DNA of 39,295 nucleotides, taken from the NCBI GenBank assembly GCA_012103395.1, contig WLWV01000003.1, positions 1 through 39,295 of the forward strand, written 5' to 3'. Under the pieces are notes generated by a model. It was given only the letters and a program-made list of their open reading frames with translations, had not been told where the DNA came from and ran no database searches. A program made the translations under genes and the position numbers. This document shows positions 1 through 7,370 of the stretch, piece after piece. The stretch's first letter is position 1; every line of letters begins with the position of its first letter. The stretch is from Gammaproteobacteria bacterium (GTDB lineage: Bacteria > Pseudomonadota > Gammaproteobacteria > Arenicellales > Poriferihabitantaceae).

Positions 1-1
1 G

Positions 2-58
2 CCGATGGAAACACTCATCGACGGTAAAGCGATCTGGAAAGAAAAGTTTGTAAACTAA
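2..58 (+). CDS. C-terminal end of an unidentified protein (cut by window edge)
   Basis: An open frame enters from the left edge and ends at TAA 56-58. The visible tail is 18 residues long and ends in LIDGKAIWKEKFVN. A '-T-x-I/V-D-G-K-x-V/I-W/Y-' ending of this kind is seen at the C-terminus of many amidohydrolase-superfamily enzymes, but 18 residues cannot establish a family. There is no competing frame without early stops. The gene would be convergent with ilvD across about 500 bases. The function is unknown, and the amidohydrolase idea is only a guess. Confidence 0.4.
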   Translation, partial: PMETLIDGKAIWKEKFVN

Positions 59-462
59 ACTCTATCTGACAGACAGCTACTGATAAACGGGTAACTGTCA
101 GCTCAAGTCTGAACTTCTACAACTTAGCCAAGTATTTCCATCGTCACATGATTCCTTCGGCATTATACGGTTCGGACATATTCCCTTTATATTCGCATGG
201 TCGGCTTTTGTTGTTAGCTGCCTACTTTGATGGTGCAGCAGCATCGATACCACGTGTGGTGAATGATTCTGTCTCGTGGTTACCGATGATCACTAGTACT
301 TTCTTGTACTTTCGGAGTTAACCATCTATCGCTATCTAGAAAGTATCATTTAGGTGTTTCTTGAGAGGTCAGTACTCTGATGTTTTCGAAACTAACTGGA
401 GTATTTAGGTTATAGCATTGGACGAATGAGATGCTGGCGAATACTGTTTCCGATGCTATCCT

Positions 463-496
463 CATTTACTCGTTGATCCATGTTTTCGAGTAAATG
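463..496. repeat. Perfect 10-bp inverted repeat (hairpin)
   Basis: CATTTACTCG at 463-472 is the exact reverse complement of CGAGTAAATG at 487-496, with a 14-nt loop. It lies 71 bases beyond the ilvD stop on that gene's downstream side. No T-run follows on either strand, so it is not a canonical intrinsic terminator. It could still be a transcript-end stabilising hairpin or a small repeat element. Confidence 0.6.
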
Positions 497-508
497 TCTG
501 ATATAGGG

Positions 509-545
509 GATTCCAACTCTCTTAAAACTAGAGTGAGTTGGAATC
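509..545. repeat. Inverted repeat of 10-11 bp next to the ilvD 3' end
   Basis: GATTCCAACTC at 509-519 pairs with GAGTTGGAATC at 535-545. An alternative inner CTCT/AGAG pairing extends the stem with a small bulge. It lies 21 bases past the ilvD stop codon, so it would form in the 3' end of the ilvD mRNA. There is no T-tract. It may be a 3'-end hairpin or a factor-dependent termination point. Confidence 0.55.
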
Positions 546-566
546 ATCTTGAGTTCAGGTGCTGGA

Positions 567-2408
567 TTAGAATTGGTTGACGTCTCGAACCGCTCCTCTT
601 GCAGCGCTCGTGCTAAGTAGGGCGTAGGCTTTTAGGGCCGCGCTGACTTCTCGTACTCGGTCTGGCTTCCAGCCCTTAATCCCCTTGGCATCCATCTGCT
701 CACGTCGATTCTCCAGTATTTCTTCGTCGACAGCGAGATGAATCGACCGATTGGGTATATCAATTTCAATCGAATCAAATTCTTCAACCAGCCCAATTAA
801 ACCACCTTCGGCGGCTTCAGGTGAGACATGTCCAATGGACAAGCCTGAAGTCCCTCCTGAAAAACGACCATCGGTTATCAGTGCACAAGCTTTTCCAAGT
901 GCCTTGGATTTGAGGTAGGTGGTCGGATAAAGCATCTCTTGCATTCCAGGGCCACCTCTTGGGCCTTCATAGCGAATCACGACAACGTCTCCTGCCACGA
1001 TTTTGTTTCCCAGAATGCCATCAACCGCGGCGTCTTGACTTTCAAAAATTCGCGCGCGCCCTGTAAATTTAAGAATACTTTCGTCAACGCCAGCGGTTTT
1101 TACAATACATCCATCTTTTGCAAGATTTCCAAATAGCACGGCCAAGCCACCATCGAGGCTGTAGGCATGTGCAAGATTCCGAATACACCCATTCTCTCGG
1201 TCTAAATCCAACGTTTTGTAACGTTTGCTTTGGCTGAATGCTATTTGAGTCGGAACACCGCCTGGTGCAGCTCGAAAGAAATCTGTTTTTGCTGGATCTT
1301 CTGTGGATCCAATGTCCCATTTCTCGATGGATTCTGCCATGTTCGCCGAATGGACGCTAAGTGCCTCTAGGTTGATTAAGCCTGCTCGACTAAGTTCTCC
1401 CAGTATAGACATGACTCCACCCGCTCGGTGAACGTCTTCTACGTGATACTCCGGAGTGGCGGGCGCAACCTTGCACAAGTTTGGAACGACGCGACTGAGC
1501 CTGTCGATGTCTGTCATCTTAAAATTCACCCCCCCTTCTTCTGCAGCTGCAAGTAGGTGGAGTACGGTATTTGTGGATCCCCCCATGGCAATATCGAGGG
1601 ACATCGCATTCTCAAAAGCGGAGAAATTTGCAATGGATCGAGGAAGGACATCGTAATTGTCCTGTTCGTAGTGGCTTTTGGCTAGGGACACAATGGTTCG
1701 CCCTGCTTCCAGAAACAGATTTTCCCGTTCGCTATGTGTCGCCACGAGGGTTCCATTTCCTGGCAACGATAGTCCTAAAGCTTCTGTTAAGCAGTTCATA
1801 GAGTTGGCCGTGAACATCCCAGAGCAAGATCCACAAGTGGGGCAAGCTGATCGCTCCATGGATTCGGACTCTGCATCGGTGACTGTGTCATCAGCGGCAA
1901 CCATCATGGCGTCAACCAAATCAACGGAACGTTCATGGTCTCTCCACGTGACTTTACCTGCTTCCATTGGTCCTCCAGAGACAAAAATTGCTGGTATATT
2001 AAGTCTCATCGCTGCCATCAACATGCCCGGTGTGATCTTATCGCAATTTGAAATGCAAACTAGCGCGTCTGCACAATGTGCGTTCACCATGTACTCCACC
2101 GAATCGGCAATAATTTCTCGCGATGGCAAAGAATAGAGCATGCCTCCATGTCCCATGGCGATGCCATCATCCACGGCGATGGTATTGAATTCTTTGGCAA
2201 CGCCACCCACTGACTCTATTTCTCTAGCCACCAGCTGCCCCATGTCTTTTAAGTGGACATGGCCTGGAACAAATTGAGTAAATGAATTAGCAACGGCGAT
2301 GATCGGTTTATCAAAATCGTCGTCTTTCATGCCGGTGGCACGCCATAGTGCCCGCGCCCCAGCCATGGTTCTCCCGCGAGTTGTTGTCCAGGATCGATAA
2401 TTAGGCAT
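567..2408 (-). CDS. ilvD: Dihydroxy-acid dehydratase
   Basis: 613 aa; E. coli IlvD is 616 aa and aligns along its whole length. The enzyme dehydrates 2,3-dihydroxy-isovalerate and 2,3-dihydroxy-3-methylvalerate to the 2-keto acids of valine and isoleucine synthesis in the cytoplasm. Iron-sulfur and active-site motifs are visible: NCDKITPGM (C122, K124) and [11 protein letters not shown] (C189, C192, C195), followed by [39 protein letters not shown] lies near the C-terminus. The ATG is preceded on its strand by an AGAG ribosome-binding site. No other ilv gene is adjacent. The gene probably has its own promoter within 2409-2631, but I could not identify a good one. Confidence 0.98.
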   Translation of the reverse strand: MPNYRSWTTTRGRTMAGARALWRATGMKDDDFDKPIIAVANSFTQFVPGHVHLKDMGQLVAREIESVGGVAKEFNTIAVDDGIAMGHGGMLYSLPSREIIADSVEYMVNAHCADALVCISNCDKITPGMLMAAMRLNIPAIFVSGGPMEAGKVTWRDHERSVDLVDAMMVAADDTVTDAESESMERSACPTCGSCSGMFTANSMNCLTEALGLSLPGNGTLVATHSERENLFLEAGRTIVSLAKSHYEQDNYDVLPRSIANFSAFENAMSLDIAMGGSTNTVLHLLAAAEEGGVNFKMTDIDRLSRVVPNLCKVAPATPEYHVEDVHRAGGVMSILGELSRAGLINLEALSVHSANMAESIEKWDIGSTEDPAKTDFFRAAPGGVPTQIAFSQSKRYKTLDLDRENGCIRNLAHAYSLDGGLAVLFGNLAKDGCIVKTAGVDESILKFTGRARIFESQDAAVDGILGNKIVAGDVVVIRYEGPRGGPGMQEMLYPTTYLKSKALGKACALITDGRFSGGTSGLSIGHVSPEAAEGGLIGLVEEFDSIEIDIPNRSIHLAVDEEILENRREQMDAKGIKGWKPDRVREVSAALKAYALLSTSAARGAVRDVNQF

Positions 2409-2631
2409 AGTGTTTTCTCTATAAGTGTTCTAGTTACATCAGTGGTTCTATTCTATCAAAAAGTGGGTCTGTGTAACCAAAGGAAATCTTTGAAACAAAG
2501 AGTGGGGTCTATCGCTAGCGACTAGCTTAGGTTGCATATAGATTAGTTGTTATTATGTTTGCTCTGTTGATAAATAAGAGGCTTGCCGAGAGAGTGCCTG
2601 CCGATGCCAACTACCTTCGAGCTCTGTTGTA

Positions 2632-3762
2632 CTAGCTAATTTCAATCAACGACTTGAGCTGCACGTCCAGAACATCCAAAATCTCGTTATACCTAAAAGC
2701 ACCTACTTTCTCTCCCTGCTTTTTGAGATTAACGTAATTGGGACCGCACCATAGGCCAAGGTCTGCATCGTCCGTTTCTCCAGGACCGTTAACTCGACAA
2801 CCCATGACGGCGATAGTGATTGCATGTTCTTTAGCATATCGTGTTCGTTCCTTCACTTGTTGCGCCAGCTCAATAAAGGACTCATTTTCTACCCTGGAAC
2901 AGCTGGGACAACTAATCAGATTTAGTTTTTTCTCATCAAAGTGCACCACCGTTTTAACCCTACCATCAGCAATATCTTTCAATATCTGCCGACCCGCGCT
3001 GATCTCCTGATGCTTATCGTCATAGGGTAGGGTGAGAGACACCCTGATGGTATCCCCGATTCCTTTGCCGATCAGTTGCTCGAACGCTATTCTTGTCTTC
3101 TCTATACCTTCTGGAGGCATGCCTGCTTCCGTAACACCGAGATGTAATGGGATGTCGGGCCGCATTCGCGCGTATTCCTGATAGGCACGAATGACTTTCT
3201 TCGGATCAGAGTCCTTCAAGGAAACGCAATATCGAGTAAAACCAAGGGTATCTAGCCAATCACTGTGCTCTAGGGCGCTCTCCACCATGGGTGTAATGGA
3301 GTGAGGGTCGTTTTGATCAATGAGTTTGGCAGGGTCTACTGATCCTGCATTTACACCAACCCTCATTGCGCAATTGTGTTTTTCCGCAATGTCTGCCAAA
3401 AATTGCACTTTATCTTTCCATGGCTTCTTCTTTTCATGGTGATAGAGGTGCCCTGGGTTGTAGCGAATTTTGTCGACATAAGGGGCCAGAGTTTCTGCTA
3501 ATCTATAATTCTCCTGAAGATCGACACTAAGAACGGCATCTGATTCCGCACGAAGCTTAATTAGCGCCTGTGCATCTCTTTTGTTGTCCACCGCAATTCT
3601 AATGATGTCTGCCCCCGCTTTTTCGAGAGAGTTGAGTTGTTTCAGTGTTGCGGGGATATCAGTGGTGGGAGTGGCGCACATGCTTTGCACTGCGATTGGG
3701 TGGTTGTTTCCAATAAAAATATTGCCAATTTTTACTTCTCTGGTCTGATTCCGCTGGATCAT
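2632..3762 (-). CDS. ispG: 4-hydroxy-3-methylbut-2-enyl diphosphate synthase (flavodoxin/ferredoxin dependent), divergent type
   Basis: 376 aa. IspG (GcpE) converts MEcPP to HMBPP, the penultimate step of the MEP isoprenoid pathway, using a [4Fe-4S] cluster. The cluster ligands C285, C288 and C322 and glutamate E329 appear in SCPSCS and [10 protein letters not shown]. The TIM-barrel part carries [18 protein letters not shown] and HLGVTEAG. The protein differs clearly from the E. coli type: the E. coli ADIHFDYR segment is replaced by VDLQENYR followed by [11 protein letters not shown], and the C-terminal part carries [15 protein letters not shown]. It is short, so it lacks the extra central domain of plant-type enzymes. 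It also lies outside the usual gammaproteobacterial rodZ-ispG-hisS context, which suggests another lineage or transfer. The function is firm; the origin is inferred. Confidence 0.95.
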   Translation of the reverse strand: MIQRNQTREVKIGNIFIGNNHPIAVQSMCATPTTDIPATLKQLNSLEKAGADIIRIAVDNKRDAQALIKLRAESDAVLSVDLQENYRLAETLAPYVDKIRYNPGHLYHHEKKKPWKDKVQFLADIAEKHNCAMRVGVNAGSVDPAKLIDQNDPHSITPMVESALEHSDWLDTLGFTRYCVSLKDSDPKKVIRAYQEYARMRPDIPLHLGVTEAGMPPEGIEKTRIAFEQLIGKGIGDTIRVSLTLPYDDKHQEISAGRQILKDIADGRVKTVVHFDEKKLNLISCPSCSRVENESFIELAQQVKERTRYAKEHAITIAVMGCRVNGPGETDDADLGLWCGPNYVNLKKQGEKVGAFRYNEILDVLDVQLKSLIEIS

Positions 3763-3869
3763 AAGTTATGATGACTGGGTTGTTGCAGGGCTGCGTACCC
3801 TATCGTTTCTTCATCGGCGAATCAATCTTTTCTGTGATCAATCGAAAGAGTGTTTTATGATCCAGAAAA

Positions 3870-3918
3870 AACTTTTCGCTGCCTAAATTTCAAAAAAGCT
3901 AAAATTCAGTGAAAAGTT
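3870..3918. repeat. 12-bp inverted repeat in the ispG-birA divergent intergenic region
   Basis: AACTTTTCGCTG at 3870-3881 pairs with CAGTGAAAAGTT at 3907-3918, with one G-T pair. An inner AATTT/AAATT pairing shortens the 25-nt loop. The intergenic region (3763-3979) lies between divergent genes, so this could be an operator or a leader hairpin for birA. No factor can be assigned. This BirA has no DNA-binding domain, so a BirA operator is unlikely. Confidence 0.45.
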
Positions 3919-3979
3919 AAGGAAATGGAGCTTGCCCGTTCACAACCACCACGTTATGTACGTATCACAGTAAACTTTT

Positions 3980-4750
3980 ATGAATTATAGTGTCGACCAA
4001 ATTAGCAACCTTCTGTTGGACCGCGGGCAAAGCGCCAATCATTTAATCGAACATTTTGAATCAATTGAATCCACAAATAGCTATTTGTTGAATCAGAAAA
4101 GTGTGTCGAATCGTGTATGTCTCGCCGAGAATCAAACTGGGGGTAGAGGACGCCGGGGACGCCAATGGCAATCAATGCATTCCGGTTCGATCTTAATGTC
4201 TATGGGTTGGGAGTTGCAGGGGCAAGATGTCAGTGGTTTGTCGCTCGTGATGGGGATTGCTGTTGTCTCTGCGTTACAGGAATTCGGATTGGAAAATGTG
4301 GGGCTGAAATGGCCAAACGATTTGCTTGTTAAGGGCGAGAAAATTGGTGGGATTCTCGTAGAGTTGAGTGGGCGAAACTGTGTGGTTGGATTGGGGTTAA
4401 ATGTTGATACTCCCTTTGATGGACAGGTGAACATTGATCTTCCTTGGACCGATCTAAGCCAGCAGGGCCTGGATGTTGATAAAAACAAGTTGGTGGTTGC
4501 ATTGGTTTCTAACTTTGAAAAATTAATGACTTCATTTATTGTCAGTGGCTTCGCCCAATTTCAATCTCATTGGAATGCTTTGCATGTGTATCAAAACAAG
4601 GCTGTTATAGTCTCGATGCCGGAAAAGGAGTGGATTGGCCTTGCGAAAGGTGTTGATTCTCGTGGAGCGTTGCTAGTCGAAATTGACGGGCAGACCAAGT
4701 GTATTGAGTCTGGCGAGGTGAGTATTCGTTTATGTGATCTACCATTGTGA
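3980..4750 (+). CDS. birA: Biotin--[acetyl-CoA-carboxylase] ligase, catalytic-only form
   Basis: 256 aa. It activates biotin as biotinyl-5'-AMP and attaches it to the biotin carboxyl carrier protein of acetyl-CoA carboxylase. The biotin-binding loop GRGRRGR (55-61), the catalytic KWPND (110-114) and GEKIGGILVEL (119-129) are all present. A C-terminal beta-barrel domain follows. E. coli BirA is 321 aa and starts with a winged-helix repressor domain of about 60 residues, which is missing here: an in-frame TAA sits three codons before the ATG, so no longer start exists. It should therefore be a monofunctional ligase that does not repress biotin genes. No good Shine-Dalgarno is visible. The stop overlaps the coaX start. 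Confidence 0.95.
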   Translation: MNYSVDQISNLLLDRGQSANHLIEHFESIESTNSYLLNQKSVSNRVCLAENQTGGRGRRGRQWQSMHSGSILMSMGWELQGQDVSGLSLVMGIAVVSALQEFGLENVGLKWPNDLLVKGEKIGGILVELSGRNCVVGLGLNVDTPFDGQVNIDLPWTDLSQQGLDVDKNKLVVALVSNFEKLMTSFIVSGFAQFQSHWNALHVYQNKAVIVSMPEKEWIGLAKGVDSRGALLVEIDGQTKCIESGEVSIRLCDLPL

Positions 4751-5526
4751 AATTACTGATAGATATGGGTAACCAGCGGACCAAGTTAGTGAGCTCAGAG
4801 AGGTTAACTAAGAATTTGGGGGCTCCGCCAAGTGTGGTCAATAATGATTCAGATACCTTTATTCAAGAAGTGAGCATTTGCCTAGATAAGATTGGTGAGC
4901 CTGATGCTGTATGGGTCGCCAGTGTTTCTGATCCGCAAACTGAGCAATGCCTAGTTAATAGTGTTTTTCAGCGCTGGGAAATTATTCCCAAATTTCTTCG
5001 CTCAGCAGATCGGAACAATGGTGTTGTGAATCACTATGCTAATCCCGCGCAATTGGGGGTCGATAGATGGGCTGCGCTTATCGGAGCAAAGTATTTAGCG
5101 CAAGAAAAGAGCGTTATCGTTGTTGACGCAGGAACTGCGGTAACCTTAGATTACATTGATGCTGAGGGAAACTTCAGAGGTGGTGTCATTTTTCCAGGTG
5201 TTCGTGGAATGCAAAAAGCATTGAATATGCAAGCAGAAAAAATTACTATTCCCCCGCCCTGTGATGATGGTATGAGTGGGTTGCTTACCATGATGAACAC
5301 AGATACGGAGTCCGCGGTAAAAAATGGAGCTGAACTCGCTGTTACTGCGGCTATTGAGTCAGGAATTCGGCGATTGTTAACCTCCCAAGACCCAGCTGCA
5401 CAAATTGTCATTACAGGAGGAGATAGTAAGCGAATCATCGAATTGAGTGATTGTCCAATGCGGCTCGAAGCCAATCTGGTGCTGTTGGGAGTAAACGTAA
5501 TATCTGAGGAGGTTGTTGGAGTATGA
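4747..5526 (+). CDS. coaX: Type III pantothenate kinase
   Basis: 259 aa. It phosphorylates pantothenate, the first step of coenzyme A synthesis; type III enzymes belong to the ASKHA fold and resist feedback by CoA. The N-terminal phosphate loop LLIDMGNQRTK (D6), GVDRWAALIGA (104-114), VVDAGTAVTLDYI (125-137) and GGVIFPG (145-151) are visible. The start is a GTG that overlaps the birA stop as GTGA, which indicates translational coupling. The birA-coaX pair followed by a SPOR-domain gene matches the arrangement in Pseudomonas. Confidence 0.96.
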   Translation: MKLLIDMGNQRTKLVSSERLTKNLGAPPSVVNNDSDTFIQEVSICLDKIGEPDAVWVASVSDPQTEQCLVNSVFQRWEIIPKFLRSADRNNGVVNHYANPAQLGVDRWAALIGAKYLAQEKSVIVVDAGTAVTLDYIDAEGNFRGGVIFPGVRGMQKALNMQAEKITIPPPCDDGMSGLLTMMNTDTESAVKNGAELAVTAAIESGIRRLLTSQDPAAQIVITGGDSKRIIELSDCPMRLEANLVLLGVNVISEEVVGV

Positions 5527-6248
5527 AGTGGGTTGCCGCTTTGTTAATGGTTGTCAATGTAGCGATCTATCTTTCAGTAGGTAGTCGACATGCTGATATT
5601 GACCAATCTGTTTCAGGAGATAGTGTGGATGTCAATATTGAAGGAATGCTGTTGTTAAACGAATCGCCGAAGTCGCCATCAGATCTGCAGGAGGGGCGGC
5701 TTTCGGAACAGAACATTACACCGTTTACACAAGATGAAATTAGTGTGGAGGGAGGAGCAGAAAACTTGTTGCCAAGTCTGCTTGACTCGGAGATTGCGTG
5801 TTATCGAATAGGCCCGTTTAAATCAAAAGATGCCTTGGGCCTTGCGGCAGTATGGATGGATGGGCAAGGGTTCGCTTTTAAGGAAAAAGAAAGTCAGAGT
5901 AGACAGTTAAAAGCAACAAGGGTGTACCTAGGGCCATTCGATGGCGCTGCGTCAGCGGTCCCGACGGTCAATCAGTTGAATGTGAGCGGGCTGGATCATT
6001 TTATGTATAAAGGAGACGATGGATTGACGCGAATCTCTTTGGGTTATTTTACTCAGGAAGGGTTAGCCGAAAAATTCCTTTCTTACTTGGTATCTGTTGA
6101 CATTGAAGCCAAATCACTGCCAGAGTATCGACAGCTAGGCCCCTTTCACTGGTTAGAAGCAAAAATGAAAGAAGGCACTGAAGTGGTAATAGAAACAGAA
6201 TCGTGGTTAGGAAAGGGAAGTTCGATATCTCGTATGGAATGCGTTTAA
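5523..6248 (+). CDS. Membrane-anchored SPOR-like domain protein
   Basis: 241 aa. One hydrophobic segment at residues 3-20 acts as a signal anchor. A low-complexity acidic/serine-rich linker follows to about residue 90, then a C-terminal region with short GPF/LGPF/LGYF repeats (YRIGPFKSKD, VYLGPFDGA, RISLGYFTQEG, RQLGPFHWLEA). This pattern fits SPOR-type folds, which bind denuded peptidoglycan at the septum. The ATG overlaps the coaX stop (ATGA), so it is translated in the birA-coaX unit. Pseudomonas has a SPOR-domain gene in the same place. The cellular role is not known to me; a cell-wall link is inferred from the domain. Confidence 0.75.
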   Translation: MKWVAALLMVVNVAIYLSVGSRHADIDQSVSGDSVDVNIEGMLLLNESPKSPSDLQEGRLSEQNITPFTQDEISVEGGAENLLPSLLDSEIACYRIGPFKSKDALGLAAVWMDGQGFAFKEKESQSRQLKATRVYLGPFDGAASAVPTVNQLNVSGLDHFMYKGDDGLTRISLGYFTQEGLAEKFLSYLVSVDIEAKSLPEYRQLGPFHWLEAKMKEGTEVVIETESWLGKGSSISRMECV

Positions 6249-6503
6249 GGCTATTCATGTGGCAAGAGCGCTTCAGGTGAAAAATGCGGAGCAGCGTAGG
6301 AGATGCAATTTTCCAATTTGAGAATGTAGTCTTTATTTCTATTTCGAAAATAGCAAATTATGTGATTTACCCATTGCATTTGTTGTATGCTTTTGAGTAC
6401 AATCGCGCTCCATTTTGGATTTGGGTGGGTGCTTATGATTGATCCCCTCAAAGTAATTGGCTTGGCATCGGTGTACGGTGTTCGTTTGTATAAGGTTTGT
6501 TTT
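6249..6503. other. Leader region between the SPOR-domain gene and the tRNA cluster
   Basis: 255 bases without a credible gene. It contains the tRNA-operon promoter (listed separately). The minus-strand open frame here has no protein features and ends inside the tRNA, so I reject it. Confidence 0.6.
6374..6411 (+). promoter_or_regulatory. Sigma-70 promoter of the tRNA-tuf operon, stable-RNA type
   Basis: A -35 box TTGCAT (6374-6379) and a -10 box TACAAT (6398-6403) are separated by 18 bases. A GC-rich discriminator CGCGCTCC follows directly, the hallmark of stable-RNA promoters under stringent (ppGpp/DksA) control. Transcription would start near 6410, about 93 bases before tRNA-Thr(UGU), and would run through four tRNA genes and tuf. 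Confidence 0.7.
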
Positions 6504-6845
6504 GCCTGCATAGCTCAGTTGGCTAGAGCAGCTGATTTGTAGAAAAATTGCACCTTAATGGGGAAACCTATTAAGTGGAGGCGGCTAAAACGGGGAAACC
6601 TTAACTGACTCAGCGTTTTGAATACTGAAAGCGCTATTCAGCTGGCAATCCCGTGCTATCTGTTAAGCCAGATATTTCTGGTGATGTTGATGGAGAGTGT
6701 AGAGACTTTACACCGCCCACCTAAAGCATATTGATTGTCAGGGTGAAGAGAAAGTCCAGACCCCAAACTCTCAAGTGAGAGGTCGCGAAAGCGATAGTAG
6801 GTAAGAATCAGCAGGTCGTGGGTTCGAGTCCCTCTGCGGGCTCCA
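6504..6845 (+). tRNA. thrU: tRNA-Thr(UGU) split by a group I intron
   Basis: Exon 1 is 6504-6540 and exon 2 is 6806-6845. Joined they give a 77-nt tRNA with encoded CCA. The acceptor stem is GCCTGCA/TGCGGGC, the D stem GCTC/GAGC, the anticodon stem GCTGA/TCAGC and the loop TTTGTAA, with anticodon TGT at 34-36, which reads ACA. The T loop is TTCGAGT. The T stem GTGGG/CCCTC has a U50-U64 mismatch. The intron lies between positions 36 and 37. This tRNA heads the cluster in the same order as E. coli thrU-tyrU-glyT-thrT-tufB, which supports the identity. Confidence 0.95.
6541..6805 (+). ncRNA. Group I self-splicing intron (IC3-like) in tRNA-Thr(UGU)
   Basis: 265 nt, with no open frame for a homing endonuclease. 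Exon 1 ends in T and the intron ends in G (6805), as group I splicing requires. P1: anticodon UGU (6538-6540) pairs with guide GCA (6550-6552), giving the U-G pair at the splice site. P10: AAT at the start of exon 2 can pair with ATT 6547-6549. P2: 9-bp stem 6554-6562/6667-equivalent strand 6567-6575, capped by GAAA (6563-6566). P7: GACTTT 6704-6709 with AAAGTC 6751-6756. P9: TCGC 6783-6786 with GCGA 6791-6794, GAAA loop. The core strings GTGTAGAGACT and CGCCCACCTAAAGCA closely match the Azoarcus tRNA-Ile intron as I recall it. GGTGAAGAGAAAGTCC matches both that intron and cyanobacterial tRNA-Leu introns. Self-splicing is inferred. Confidence 0.95.
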
Positions 6846-6953
6846 CTTATAATAAGAATGCTTATTTGGAGGCGCCTTTTTAATAGATTGAAGATGTTGC
6901 CAGGCTTTAGGCAGGATCTGTATATATAGATAGATTTTAAAGCGTTAGTTATT

Positions 6954-7038
6954 GGAGGGGTTCCCGAGCGGTCAAAGGGGGCAGACTGTAAATCTGCTGG
7001 CTCAGCCTTCGGAGGTTCGAATCCTCCCCCCTCCACCA
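6954..7038 (+). tRNA. tyrU: tRNA-Tyr(GUA)
   Basis: 85-nt class II tRNA with a long variable arm and encoded CCA. The acceptor stem GGAGGGG pairs with CCCCTCC. The anticodon loop CTGTAAA carries GTA (stem GCAGA/TCTGC), and the variable arm is GGCTCAGCCTTC. The T loop is TTCGAAT. No intron is present. It lies 108 bases after tRNA-Thr(UGU) in the same transcription unit. Confidence 0.97.
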
Positions 7039-7071
7039 TTTCTATTTCAGCTTTAGTCTGAGCGGTAAGTT

Positions 7072-7146
7072 GCGGGTGTAGTTCAAAGGCTAGAACCTCA
7101 GCCTTCCAAGCTGATGATGTGGGTTCGATTCCCATCACCCGCTCCA
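7072..7146 (+). tRNA. glyT: tRNA-Gly(UCC)
   Basis: 75 nt with encoded CCA. The acceptor stem GCGGGTG pairs perfectly with CACCCGC. The anticodon stem-loop CAGCC-TTCCAAG-CTGAT holds TCC and has some weak pairs at the stem ends. The T arm GTGGGTTCGATTCCCAT is regular. It sits 33 bases after tRNA-Tyr, matching the conserved Thr-Tyr-Gly-Thr order. Confidence 0.96.
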
Positions 7147-7211
7147 TTAAGATTTGAGAAGCTGTTGAGGGCAAATCATGCTTCTCATGAGCAGTTTTTC
7201 TATCTTCTGAG

Positions 7212-7287
<76 letters not shown>

Positions 7288-7370
7288 ATGGTTGTGTTTT
7301 GGGTTAAGTGGGTGTGTTGGTTCGTATCAGTGTGGTTGCTTAGCCGGGCTGGTTGGTTTGATTTGCTGAA

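Larger units (their letters stand above)
59..566. other. Gene-free stretch between convergent genes
   Basis: I see no convincing coding frame here. A weak interrupted inverted repeat near 66-101 (CTGACAG and CTGTCAG arms) follows the upstream stop and may help end that transcript, but it has no T-tract. Two much stronger hairpins lie at 463-496 and 509-545 and are listed separately. The rest shows no structure I can support. Confidence 0.6.

Noticed and set aside
2409..2480. ilvD promoter on the minus strand (TTGATA with TAACTA, 17 bases apart)
   Set aside because: The -10 element matches the consensus poorly, so I do not list it as a feature.
6541..6805. Homing endonuclease or other protein inside the intron
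   Set aside because: The intron is only 265 nt and has no meaningful open frame; all of it is used by the ribozyme fold.
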